DNA from: a virus
Strand: one strand, 5' to 3'
Virus record (IMG/VR): IMGVR_UViG_3300037475_000068
Span: 1 to 42,517 of that record
Length of the DNA stretch: 42,517 nucleotides
Below the pieces are notes generated by a model. The model did not search any database, was not told the DNA's origin, and saw only the letters and a list, made by a program, of their open reading frames with translations. Position 1 is the first letter of the stretch. Each line of letters begins with the position of its first letter. The position numbers and the translations under genes are program-made. Shown here in pieces: positions 7,547 through 14,732 of the stretch.

Positions 7547-9553
7547 GTGCCACTCCCCTCTGCAGCCGAAGCTGATCGCATCGCCAAGATCCTCGTCGGC
7601 ATCCGCAAGTCGGGGCTGAAGGCGCGCGAGCAGTTCGACAAGACCGGCGATGAGGTGTGGAAATACGCCTACGATCCGACGTTCACCTTCCTGTACCAGG
7701 ACTGGGAGAACAACAACGGCGAATTATTCTTCAAGGCCAAGATCGCCGCGGCGGCGCAGTACATCGAGGTGATGGGGCCGTACCTCTACCAATACAACCC
7801 GACCTACGAGATCCAGCCCGAGCACGATCAGGCCGAGCAGCAGCAGATGCCGCCCTCATGGTCGGATCGCCGCTATGCCGTCGAGAAGCGCTACCTGTCG
7901 TGGTCCGCGAAGCGCGGCGACCAGTATGGCCACTCGAGGCGTGCGGTGGACGAGGCGGTCACGCGCGGCCGCGGCATCCTGTGGACTGGGTACAACGCGC
8001 GCCGGAAATGCGTGCAGCACGTCTACGGCCCGGCGAAGGAGCTCATCGACGACCCGGATGCTCGGAACACCGAGGAGCGCAACCTCATCATGCGCGACAG
8101 GCTGAAGCCGCGCTGGGAGCTCGCGAACCTGTACCCGGCACGCCGGGCGGTGATCTGGGGTCTGCCGAAGGCCGGCAACCTGCCGACCGGCATGTCGCAA
8201 CAGTCGTCGGGTGGCAAAGCCACGGAGATCGTCCGCTACACCGAGGCGTACCTGCGCATCGGTATCGGCAACTACGGATCGGGCACCGGCACGGACGACG
8301 CCGATGGCGCACCGGTGCAGGACGCGCCGCTGAAGTACATCTTCGCCGACGACGAGCTCCTCGACGTTCTGCCGTGGGAGATCCCCTTCTGGCGCGACGA
8401 CCTCTGGCCGTGCTCGACGCTCGACCTCCAGCGCATCCCGAACAGCATCTATCCGGCCCCTCCGCTCGAGGCTGGGTTGGGACTGCTCCGTGCGCTGAAT
8501 TGGAGCCACACGCTGATCCTGTCGCAGCTTCAGATCGCGACGCGGCTGTCGTTCGTGGTGATGAACATCAACGGCCAGAAGATGGATATCTCTCAGCTGC
8601 TGAAGATCATCCGCGGCGAACACTACGACATCGCCGTGCTGGATCAGGTCGGCAATGAGTACACGAACATCAATCAGGTCATCCAGCAGCTGAAGATCGA
8701 GACGTCGCTCCCGCTCCTGCGCGAGCTCAACGACATGCTGAGCCTGGAATTCCAGAAATCGACCGGCCTCTACGACCTCCTGTTCGCTGGTCAGACGCAG
8801 ACGCAGCTGCGCACCGCTGAGGACGTCAAGCTCAAGGACCGCAACTCGCGCAGCCGCATCGAGGACCGCTCGGAGAGCGTGCGCAAGTGGGCCACTGAAT
8901 GCGGGCGGAAGTCGCGCTTCGCCGCTCGGTATCTCGAGGGACCGGACGACATCTCGCAGCTGTTCGGACCCGAGGCCGGCGAAGTCTGGGGTGACCTGGC
9001 ATCGCCCGAGGAGGTCGCGGCGAACCACCAGAAGCGCACGCAGGTCTTCCAGATGGCCTATCAGCAGATCGGCCAGTTCGAGCAGCAGCAATACCTGCAG
9101 GCGCAGGCTCAGTTCCAGCGCGTCGCCGCGCAGGCCGGCGAACAGGCCGGAAGCGCGATGGCCGCTGGCATGCAAGCGCCGCCCCCGCCTCAGCCACCTC
9201 CGCCTCCGAGCGCCGAGCAGATCGAGCAGCAGGCCGTCGCGGTCACCGATCAGCAGGCCCCGGACAACCTCGTCGACTTCGACCAGTGGATGCTCGAGGC
9301 CGACGTGTCGATCGAGTCGGGCAGCATGCGCCGCAAGGACATCACGCAGGAGATCGACGTCTACACCGAGGCGTCGAACCAGCTGATGCCGACGATGCTG
9401 CAATCGCCGAACCCGAAGGTTCAGGGCATCGCCCTGAAGATCGCGGCGCGGAAGTTTGAGGTCGCGGGCGCTCCGGAGGAGCTCGTGAATCAGATCACCG
9501 AGGCGGCCGGGCTCGTGGAGAACACGCCGCCGATGATGCCGGGAGCCAAGTAG
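7547..9553 (+). CDS. Portal protein
   Basis: This 668-residue protein is placed where a portal should be: between terminase and scaffold/coat. It forms the dodecameric ring through which DNA enters and leaves the head. Visible features are an alpha/beta N-terminal half, Tyr- and Trp-rich stretches (YVEKRYL-type, GYNARRKC) and a long central helix region (TNINQVIQQLKIETSLPLL). A C-terminal third is Gln-rich, with a Pro run near residues 545-555 (APPPPQPPPPP) and a helical tail. Length suits podoviral portals (about 500-750 residues). Start is GTG at 7547. The assignment rests on position, length and general composition rather than a diagnostic motif. Confidence 0.75.
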   Translation: MPLPSAAEADRIAKILVGIRKSGLKAREQFDKTGDEVWKYAYDPTFTFLYQDWENNNGELFFKAKIAAAAQYIEVMGPYLYQYNPTYEIQPEHDQAEQQQMPPSWSDRRYAVEKRYLSWSAKRGDQYGHSRRAVDEAVTRGRGILWTGYNARRKCVQHVYGPAKELIDDPDARNTEERNLIMRDRLKPRWELANLYPARRAVIWGLPKAGNLPTGMSQQSSGGKATEIVRYTEAYLRIGIGNYGSGTGTDDADGAPVQDAPLKYIFADDELLDVLPWEIPFWRDDLWPCSTLDLQRIPNSIYPAPPLEAGLGLLRALNWSHTLILSQLQIATRLSFVVMNINGQKMDISQLLKIIRGEHYDIAVLDQVGNEYTNINQVIQQLKIETSLPLLRELNDMLSLEFQKSTGLYDLLFAGQTQTQLRTAEDVKLKDRNSRSRIEDRSESVRKWATECGRKSRFAARYLEGPDDISQLFGPEAGEVWGDLASPEEVAANHQKRTQVFQMAYQQIGQFEQQQYLQAQAQFQRVAAQAGEQAGSAMAAGMQAPPPPQPPPPPSAEQIEQQAVAVTDQQAPDNLVDFDQWMLEADVSIESGSMRRKDITQEIDVYTEASNQLMPTMLQSPNPKVQGIALKIAARKFEVAGAPEELVNQITEAAGLVENTPPMMPGAK

Positions 9554-9554
9554 C

Positions 9555-9860
9555 ATGTGCCGCTACGATTATCTCTGTGAGAAATGCGAGCATGAGCATG
9601 AGCAGATCCACCGCATGGCGGACGCGCCTCAGCCTTGCCCGAGATGTGGATGCACGCGGGTGACCAAGGTGTTCCGCCAGGTCCCGCCCGTGCGCGTTCC
9701 GGACGCCGGCTGGCAATTCGAGAACAACGGCCGCGGTCGCTACATCGGCCAACTGGCAGCCAAACCAGACGTCACCGACCCGAATGCCTTCTGCCGCTCC
9801 CGCACCGATGCGGTGGAGAAGGCGAAGCGGCAGGGCTGGAAGAATATCGAGAAGGTCTAG
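9555..9860 (+). CDS. FmdB-type zinc-ribbon protein
   Basis: This 101-residue protein starts at the ATG one base after the portal stop. It has two CxxC knuckles, CEKC (8-11) and CPRC (28-31), in the pattern YDYLCEKCEHEHEQ...PCPRCG, matching the FmdB/regulatory zinc-ribbon family often found between head genes in phages. The C-terminal half (GWQFENNGRGRYIGQL...AFCRSRTDAVEKAKRQG) is a conserved-looking extension. The role in phages is unknown; a structural or chaperone-like zinc protein is plausible. It is followed by a short perfect hairpin before the scaffold gene. Confidence 0.75.
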   Translation: MCRYDYLCEKCEHEHEQIHRMADAPQPCPRCGCTRVTKVFRQVPPVRVPDAGWQFENNGRGRYIGQLAAKPDVTDPNAFCRSRTDAVEKAKRQGWKNIEKV

Positions 9861-9865
9861 AAACC

Positions 9866-9879
9866 GCGGCATTTGCCGC
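9866..9879. repeat. Short perfect hairpin before scaffold gene
   Basis: GCGGCATTTGCCGC is a perfect 6-bp inverted repeat with a two-base centre, lying between the zinc-ribbon stop and the scaffold ribosome-binding site (AGGAG). It could be a minor RNA hairpin. It has no T-tract. Confidence 0.35.
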
Positions 9880-9892
9880 CCAGGAGTAAACC

Positions 9893-11056
9893 ATGGGTAT
9901 CGAGTCAACTGGTATTGACGAGGCCGAGGAAGTGGATAGCGTCGACGCAGCCGCCAATGTCGCGGCTGACGACGGAACGCCCGACGCCCCCGATGGGGAC
10001 CTTGGGAAACCTGACTCAGCCACCGCAGAAGCCGGTGACGTCGATGGCAATGGCCCCGCGCCAGATGGCGCCGAGCCGGAGCAGCAGCCAAGCGAGGCGG
10101 GGCAGCGCAAACTGCCGACCACTCGCCGCCCTGAAGCAACGACAACCCCTCAACTGCCCACCAACAAGCCGAATACCGCCGGAAAGAGTCCGGCGGTCGA
10201 CCCGCGTGCCGAAGCCGGCCGCTGGGGCGAGGAGAAGCAGCGTCTTACGTCGCAGATGACGGAGATGCAGAAGCAACTCGCTGCCTTCCAGGAAGGCGAA
10301 CAGCGCCGCAAGGCCGAGGCCGACAAGCTCGCCCTGAAGCCCTGGCACCCGCAGCATCCCGACAGCGCTGCAGCCAAGGACCGGATCGGTCGCGTCAAGG
10401 CGTACATGAACGCCCTGAATGCGATCCCGCCCGAGGCGCAGACCGATGCGGTCAAGGCCAAGCTCGCCCGCGAGCTCCGCGTCTCGAATGAGGACGCGAA
10501 GCTCCACGACGACTTCGAGGCTCACCGCGAGTCGGTCGTGAACCAGCTGTCGAGCGACCCGGAAGGGTTCCTCGACCAGCGTGTTCAGCAGGTCGTGCCG
10601 CGTCTGATCCAGGATGCGTTCAACCAGTTCTTCGCGCATCAGCGCGCTGAGCAGGACGTCTCGAAGATGATGGCCGACCCGGCGAAGATCGCCCCGCACG
10701 CCGACCTCATCCGCGAGCGCCTCCAGTCAGGATCGAGCCTGAAGGACGTGATGGAAATCGTCGAGCTCAAGAACCGACTCGCAGCCCTCGAGGGCAACGC
10801 GGGAGCGGTCGCCGGCAAGACGGAGGAAGTCACCCGCCGCGAGAAGGCGGCCGCGGAACGCGAGCGCCTCGCCAAGGGAGCCGCGGGAATCACCCGCGAC
10901 CCGAAGACGACCGGCAAGCCTGACTTCTACGCGCAGGCGCTGAAGGAATCACGGGAGCATGCCGGCGATCGTAGCTGGCAGCCTGGTGGGTCACGATTCA
11001 ACAAGCATTTGGCTCGCCTCGAAGAGGCGCACCACAATGCAGGGGATCCGGCCTAA
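9893..11056 (+). CDS. Scaffold-like capsid assembly protein
   Basis: This 387-residue protein directly precedes the coat gene. Residues 1-110 are acidic and low-complexity (TGIDEAEEVDSVDAAANVAA). A long charged helix follows near 115-150 (EEKQRLTSQMTEMQKQLAAF), and further helices extend to about 310. The C-terminus is basic and polar. This is the usual look of podoviral scaffolding proteins, which template procapsid assembly and are then removed. A good AGGAG lies 8 bases before the ATG. No protease motif was seen. Confidence 0.7.
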   Translation: MGIESTGIDEAEEVDSVDAAANVAADDGTPDAPDGDLGKPDSATAEAGDVDGNGPAPDGAEPEQQPSEAGQRKLPTTRRPEATTTPQLPTNKPNTAGKSPAVDPRAEAGRWGEEKQRLTSQMTEMQKQLAAFQEGEQRRKAEADKLALKPWHPQHPDSAAAKDRIGRVKAYMNALNAIPPEAQTDAVKAKLARELRVSNEDAKLHDDFEAHRESVVNQLSSDPEGFLDQRVQQVVPRLIQDAFNQFFAHQRAEQDVSKMMADPAKIAPHADLIRERLQSGSSLKDVMEIVELKNRLAALEGNAGAVAGKTEEVTRREKAAAERERLAKGAAGITRDPKTTGKPDFYAQALKESREHAGDRSWQPGGSRFNKHLARLEEAHHNAGDPA

Positions 11057-11167
11057 CCGGGTTCCACTCCTCTCGCGGGCCTCTGCCGCCGTTCTTTCGC
11101 CTCGGCGCCTACGGCCCTCACATCCCACCTCCTCATCTGGCGCACAACAGCGTCCTAGGAGCTTCCC

Positions 11168-12382
11168 ATGTCCGGTCCCCTCGACGTCCTCAGCGCCACG
11201 ACCATCGCGAACTACGCGCTCGGCGCGCTCGATGGCGTGACCCTCCACAACCCGATGCTCAAGGCGCTGCGCGAAAAGGGCGACTGGGAGTACGACGTCG
11301 GCGGCACGACCATGGCCGGTCCGGTCGAGGTCGGCTACGACAAGCCGATCATCTCGGCTCCGGGCATGGACCTCACGCCCAACCTGAAGGCCACCAACCG
11401 CTACGTGCAGTGGAGCCAGGTGTGGGCTGAGATCGCGGGCGTGAAGACCGTCGACAACGGCATGCTGCGCCGCAACAGCGGCAAGCAGGCCCTGGTCAAG
11501 CTGCGCGACAAGGAGGTGCCCGCGATGCTGCGCGGCATGCTCGACAAGGTCGACGGCCTGCTGCACCAGTTCCTGAACCAGAACATCGCCAGCCCGACCC
11601 AGTCGAGCGGCACGGTTACGGGCCTCCCGCTCGCCGGCCTGCCGAGCTTCCTGCTCGCCCCTGGCTCGGCGAGCCTGAACGGTTCGGTCCTCGGTGAGAT
11701 CCTCACCGGATCGGCCGTGGCCGCGACCGACCGCGAGGCTGTCTGCACCACGCAGACCTACGGCGGCCTGTCGCTCGCTCCGAGCGGCCTCTCCGGCATC
11801 GACAATCTGGTCGCCGACGCCTGGCGCCCGTGCCTGGTCAACTCGACCTCGACGGCCTGGAACGGCTCGGCCAGCGTCGCCACGAACATCCTGGCGATCC
11901 TGCAGTGGGCGGCGAACCGCTCCAAGCGGTTCAGCGCCAGCGATCCGAACCTGCGCCCGGATGCGGAGTTCGGCGCCTGGCTGTCGTACGACTACTTCCA
12001 GCTGCTCGGCAACGCCATCGCGGCGAAACAGACGATCTACCTCAGCGGCGGCAAGTCGGGCGCTGGCGTCTCCTCGGTCCCGCTCGGCACCGACAGCGAC
12101 ATGCTCCCCCACGCCGGCTACGCCTGGCGCTGGGACGAGCGCATGCCCGCGGCCTGCGGCTACCTCATCACCTGGCCCCAGGTCATGGCGAAGGTGCAGC
12201 CGCTGTTCGCCGGCATCGAGGGCAACGGCAACCCGCTCGGCAAGTCGGGCGAGGACGCGGGCCTGATCGAGACGGCGATCACCTACGATCCGGTGCGCCG
12301 CCAGTGGATCGTCACCGGCACCGCGCCGATGCAGATCCAGTGTCAGCCGCGCTACTTCACCCGCATCGGCGCCTACGCCTGA
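11168..12382 (+). CDS. Major capsid (coat) protein
   Basis: This 404-residue protein follows the scaffold and precedes a decoration-like protein, the coat position. N-terminal residues NPMLKALREKGDWEYDVGGT and AGPVEVGYDKPIISAPGMDL, followed by a Trp-rich segment (VQWSQVWAEIAG) and later helices and beta strands, fit the HK97-type fold used by tailed-phage coats. AGGAGCTTCCC precedes the ATG. Codon use is strongly biased to G/C-ending codons, as expected for an abundant protein. A palindrome of the dispersed family lies 7 bases after the stop. I recognise it by position and look, not by a catalytic motif. Confidence 0.8.
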   Translation: MSGPLDVLSATTIANYALGALDGVTLHNPMLKALREKGDWEYDVGGTTMAGPVEVGYDKPIISAPGMDLTPNLKATNRYVQWSQVWAEIAGVKTVDNGMLRRNSGKQALVKLRDKEVPAMLRGMLDKVDGLLHQFLNQNIASPTQSSGTVTGLPLAGLPSFLLAPGSASLNGSVLGEILTGSAVAATDREAVCTTQTYGGLSLAPSGLSGIDNLVADAWRPCLVNSTSTAWNGSASVATNILAILQWAANRSKRFSASDPNLRPDAEFGAWLSYDYFQLLGNAIAAKQTIYLSGGKSGAGVSSVPLGTDSDMLPHAGYAWRWDERMPAACGYLITWPQVMAKVQPLFAGIEGNGNPLGKSGEDAGLIETAITYDPVRRQWIVTGTAPMQIQCQPRYFTRIGAYA

Positions 12383-12388
12383 ATGGCC

Positions 12389-12406
12389 AGGGGACTTTAG
12401 TCCCTT
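12389..12406. repeat. Dispersed palindrome copy 2
   Basis: AGGGGACTTTAGTCCCTT lies just after the coat stop. Its arms are AGGGGACT and AGTCCCTT (one G-T pair). In mRNA it would form a short hairpin at the 3' end of the coat message and before the next ribosome-binding site. Confidence 0.6.
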
Positions 12407-12440
12407 GCCTTCCCACCACCCAGCCAACCAGGACATACCC

Positions 12441-12929
12441 ATGAGCGCCTTCGCTCCTCCCTTCCAGCCCGGCGACTACTCCACCAATGCGGCCCACGCG
12501 GCCGACCTCGGCAAGAGCTACCGCGTCGGTGCTCGAACCTTCGTGCTCTGCAAGGCCACCGCGGCCATCTCGACGCCTGCGAACAAGGTGGTCGCGACCG
12601 CTCTCGGCGGCGCCGCCAATGCCAAGGCGCCGACGTGGAGCGTGGCCACGACCACGACCGCGTTCGATCCGAATTCGGTCGGCCTCATCCCCGCCGAGTA
12701 CGGCACCGTCACCATCCCGATCAGCGCCTACTTCCTGGTGCAGACCGGCGGCCCCGCGCTCGCTATCTGTGCCGCGGCGGTCGCGGCCGGCGTGGCGATC
12801 GGTTCCTCGACCACCGCGGGCGATGTCGACGACGCCTCGGCGGTCGCTGGCAACGAGATCGGCGTGTCGCTCGAGGCGGGCACCAACGCGGCCGACCTGA
12901 TCGGCGTCCTGCTCAAGCCCCGCTTCTGA
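12441..12929 (+). CDS. Capsid decoration-like protein
   Basis: This 162-residue protein is small, Ala/Thr/Val/Gly-rich and beta-like (TVTIPISAYFLVQTGG, AGVAIGSSTTAGDVDD, GNEIGVSLEAGTNAADLIGV). Such a sequence directly after the coat is typical of head-decoration or cement proteins that bind the outer capsid. The in-frame TTG at 12405 would start inside the palindrome spacer; the ATG at 12441 is preferred because it follows AGGACATACCC. A 12-bp stem hairpin follows its stop. Confidence 0.65.
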   Translation: MSAFAPPFQPGDYSTNAAHAADLGKSYRVGARTFVLCKATAAISTPANKVVATALGGAANAKAPTWSVATTTTAFDPNSVGLIPAEYGTVTIPISAYFLVQTGGPALAICAAAVAAGVAIGSSTTAGDVDDASAVAGNEIGVSLEAGTNAADLIGVLLKPRF

Positions 12930-12936
12930 TCCGACT

Positions 12937-12970
12937 GAGCCGCCGCGCGCATCGCCTGGCGCGGCGGCTC
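12937..12970 (+). terminator. Strong GC hairpin after decoration gene
   Basis: GAGCCGCCGCGC (12937-12948) pairs perfectly with GCGCGGCGGCTC (12959-12970) around a 10-base loop. There is no T-tract after it, so it is an imperfect terminator, but it could partly stop transcription or protect the coat/decoration mRNA. Downstream is the strong ribosome-binding site of the adaptor gene (GAGGGAGGTGA). Confidence 0.5.
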
Positions 12971-12991
12971 CTCGACAGAGGGAGGTGATCC

Positions 12992-14497
12992 GTGGGCGAT
13001 CCCGTCTACCTCCGTGTGGGCACGGCGTTTCAGGACTCGTTTTTCTACCTCAGCCAGAATGCCCTGCGCACTCCGGTCACGGGGAAGGTCCAGGCCAACT
13101 TCACCATCCGGCTGTCCAAGGACGGCGTCGGCAACCAAGCGACCACCGGCATCACGCTGACCGAGGTCGACTCGGTCAACAACCCCGGAGAGTACGGCCT
13201 GGCGGTCGCGCTGTCGGCGTTCCCTGCCGCAGCTGGGCACTACGTCCTGCGCGTCATCGACACCACGAACACCCAGTACAGCTGGTCGTGGTCGATCTTC
13301 GTCACCTCGGATGGCACCGCTTCCGCGCCGATCGGGCCGGCGCTGTTCACCCCGACCGCATCGAACGGACGCGTCACGGACGGCACGTCGGCGCTGCTCG
13401 GCGCGACGATCATCATCCGCACCGCCACCGGAGCCCTGTACTACAGCGCGCTCACCGATTCCTCGGGCCTGTGGACCGCGGTCAACTTCCCGGCGACGAA
13501 CGCCACGTACACCGTCTACGCGATCCGCTCGGGCTACCTGCAGGCGTCGGGGACGATCACCGTCGCTGCCGGCGTCGCTACCGGACCTGGCACCGACCTG
13601 GCGATGGCCGCGGCGACCACCTCGGCCGGATTCGATGCTGCGTCCCTGTGGGCCTACGCCCGCCGCTCAGGCCGGAACGCCCTCGGAACGACGGGCGACA
13701 CCGAGGTCAAGCAGGCGGTGACGGAGGCGCTCGAGCGCGTCGCGACCTGCCACCGTTGGCCGTGGTACCGCTCCTACGCCGAGCTCACGCTCCGTGGCGC
13801 ATACACGACAGGCACGGTGACGGTGACGCTGGATTCACCGATCGTCACGCTCGCCGCGGGGACCTGGCCGACCTGGGCGGAGGGCGCGAAGTTCCGCATC
13901 TCCGGCCAGTACATCAAGGTCCTGACCAGGGACTCGAACACCCAGGTCACGCTCGAGGCGGACTGGGCGGAGGCCACCGCTTCGGGCCAGTCGTACGTCC
14001 TCTACCAGGACGAGTACGAGCTCCCCGACGACCTCTACCGCTTCGGGCAGATCCTGCCTGGCCAGCGTTGGGGCTGGGGGCCGTCTCCCATCGGCGCCGA
14101 GCAGTTGGACGCGCTGCAGAACGCCATGACCTTCGGGCAGAAGTTCGCGGACTTCTTCGCCATCCAGAAGCAGTCGGTGTTCCTCAGCAGCTGGCCGACG
14201 ATGGACACGAACGTGCGGTATTCCTACTACCGCAGGCCGGCGACGCTCGTGTCGAGCATCGACATCGCTGACTGGGACCCGGCACACATCCGCCTTCTGC
14301 GTCGCGCCATCGACTGCGAGATCGCGCTTCGCTTCGGTGGCTACGTCGGCGGCACGATCGAGCAGGCCCTGCGCGCGTTCAAGGACGCGCTCGATAACGC
14401 CATCCCGAACGATCGCTCCGAGGTATCCGAGGCGGGAGTGCTCGGCAGCGCATTCTCGCGTGGTGGTGGTGTCGAAATGTGGAAGCGCCGGGGCTGA
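12992..14497 (+). CDS. Head-completion adaptor with two N-terminal beta domains
   Basis: This 501-residue protein starts at GTG 12992 after a strong GAGGGAGGTGA. Residues 1-110 are an Ig-like or appendage-type beta domain (FTIRLSKDGVGNQATTGITL). Residues about 123-195 match a carboxypeptidase-regulatory-like beta domain (GRVTDGTSALLGATIIIRTA, LTDSSGLWTAVNFPA). Residues 205-501 look like the podoviral head-to-tail adaptor: a helical N-part (VKQAVTEALERVATCHRWPW), then beta (YELPDDLYRF), then helices with RLLRRAIDCEIALRFGGYVG. It would close the portal and connect the nozzle. The added beta domains are unusual in such a connector and could face outward. Confidence 0.7.
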   Translation: MGDPVYLRVGTAFQDSFFYLSQNALRTPVTGKVQANFTIRLSKDGVGNQATTGITLTEVDSVNNPGEYGLAVALSAFPAAAGHYVLRVIDTTNTQYSWSWSIFVTSDGTASAPIGPALFTPTASNGRVTDGTSALLGATIIIRTATGALYYSALTDSSGLWTAVNFPATNATYTVYAIRSGYLQASGTITVAAGVATGPGTDLAMAAATTSAGFDAASLWAYARRSGRNALGTTGDTEVKQAVTEALERVATCHRWPWYRSYAELTLRGAYTTGTVTVTLDSPIVTLAAGTWPTWAEGAKFRISGQYIKVLTRDSNTQVTLEADWAEATASGQSYVLYQDEYELPDDLYRFGQILPGQRWGWGPSPIGAEQLDALQNAMTFGQKFADFFAIQKQSVFLSSWPTMDTNVRYSYYRRPATLVSSIDIADWDPAHIRLLRRAIDCEIALRFGGYVGGTIEQALRAFKDALDNAIPNDRSEVSEAGVLGSAFSRGGGVEMWKRRG

Positions 14498-14510
14498 GAG
14501 GGGCTGAGAC

Positions 14511-14732
14511 GTGGAATGGGATGGCATCCAAGACGACGTAACCGACATCGCCGATCCAGGCGTAACGTCAGTGCGTTCGCTGTGGAACGGGTCGCTCGTC
14601 GTTCGCGGTGAGTTCTCGCGTCGTCCTGGTTTCGGCGCGCGGATGCCGAGCAGCGGGATCGTGTGCGCGGAGATCGCCGAGCTCGTCGTGTGGGTGAAGG
14701 ATGACGGGACGATTGTGAGCGCGCCGCAATGA
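14511..14732 (+). CDS. Short protein resembling the N-terminus of a tail nozzle
   Basis: This 73-residue protein starts at GTG 14511 and overlaps the next gene by ATGA. The sequence MEWDGIQDDVTDIADPGVTS...NGSLVVRGEFSRRPGFGARM resembles the first part of podoviral nozzle/stabilisation proteins, which often open with a W..(G/L).D.......P.(G/A) segment and an RPGF/RPGL turn. The continuation typical of such proteins appears only downstream of a SPRY-PKD block in the next gene. It may therefore be the detached N-terminal segment of that protein, which would dock non-covalently. Another reading is a small unrelated virion protein. Confidence 0.55.
   Translation: MEWDGIQDDVTDIADPGVTSVRSLWNGSLVVRGEFSRRPGFGARMPSSGIVCAEIAELVVWVKDDGTIVSAPQ

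Noticed and set aside
12985-14271. 428-residue plus-strand frame overlapping the adaptor
   Set aside because: It is Arg/His/Pro/Gly-rich and lacks domains, whereas the frame starting at 12992 has a strong ribosome-binding site and clear domains.
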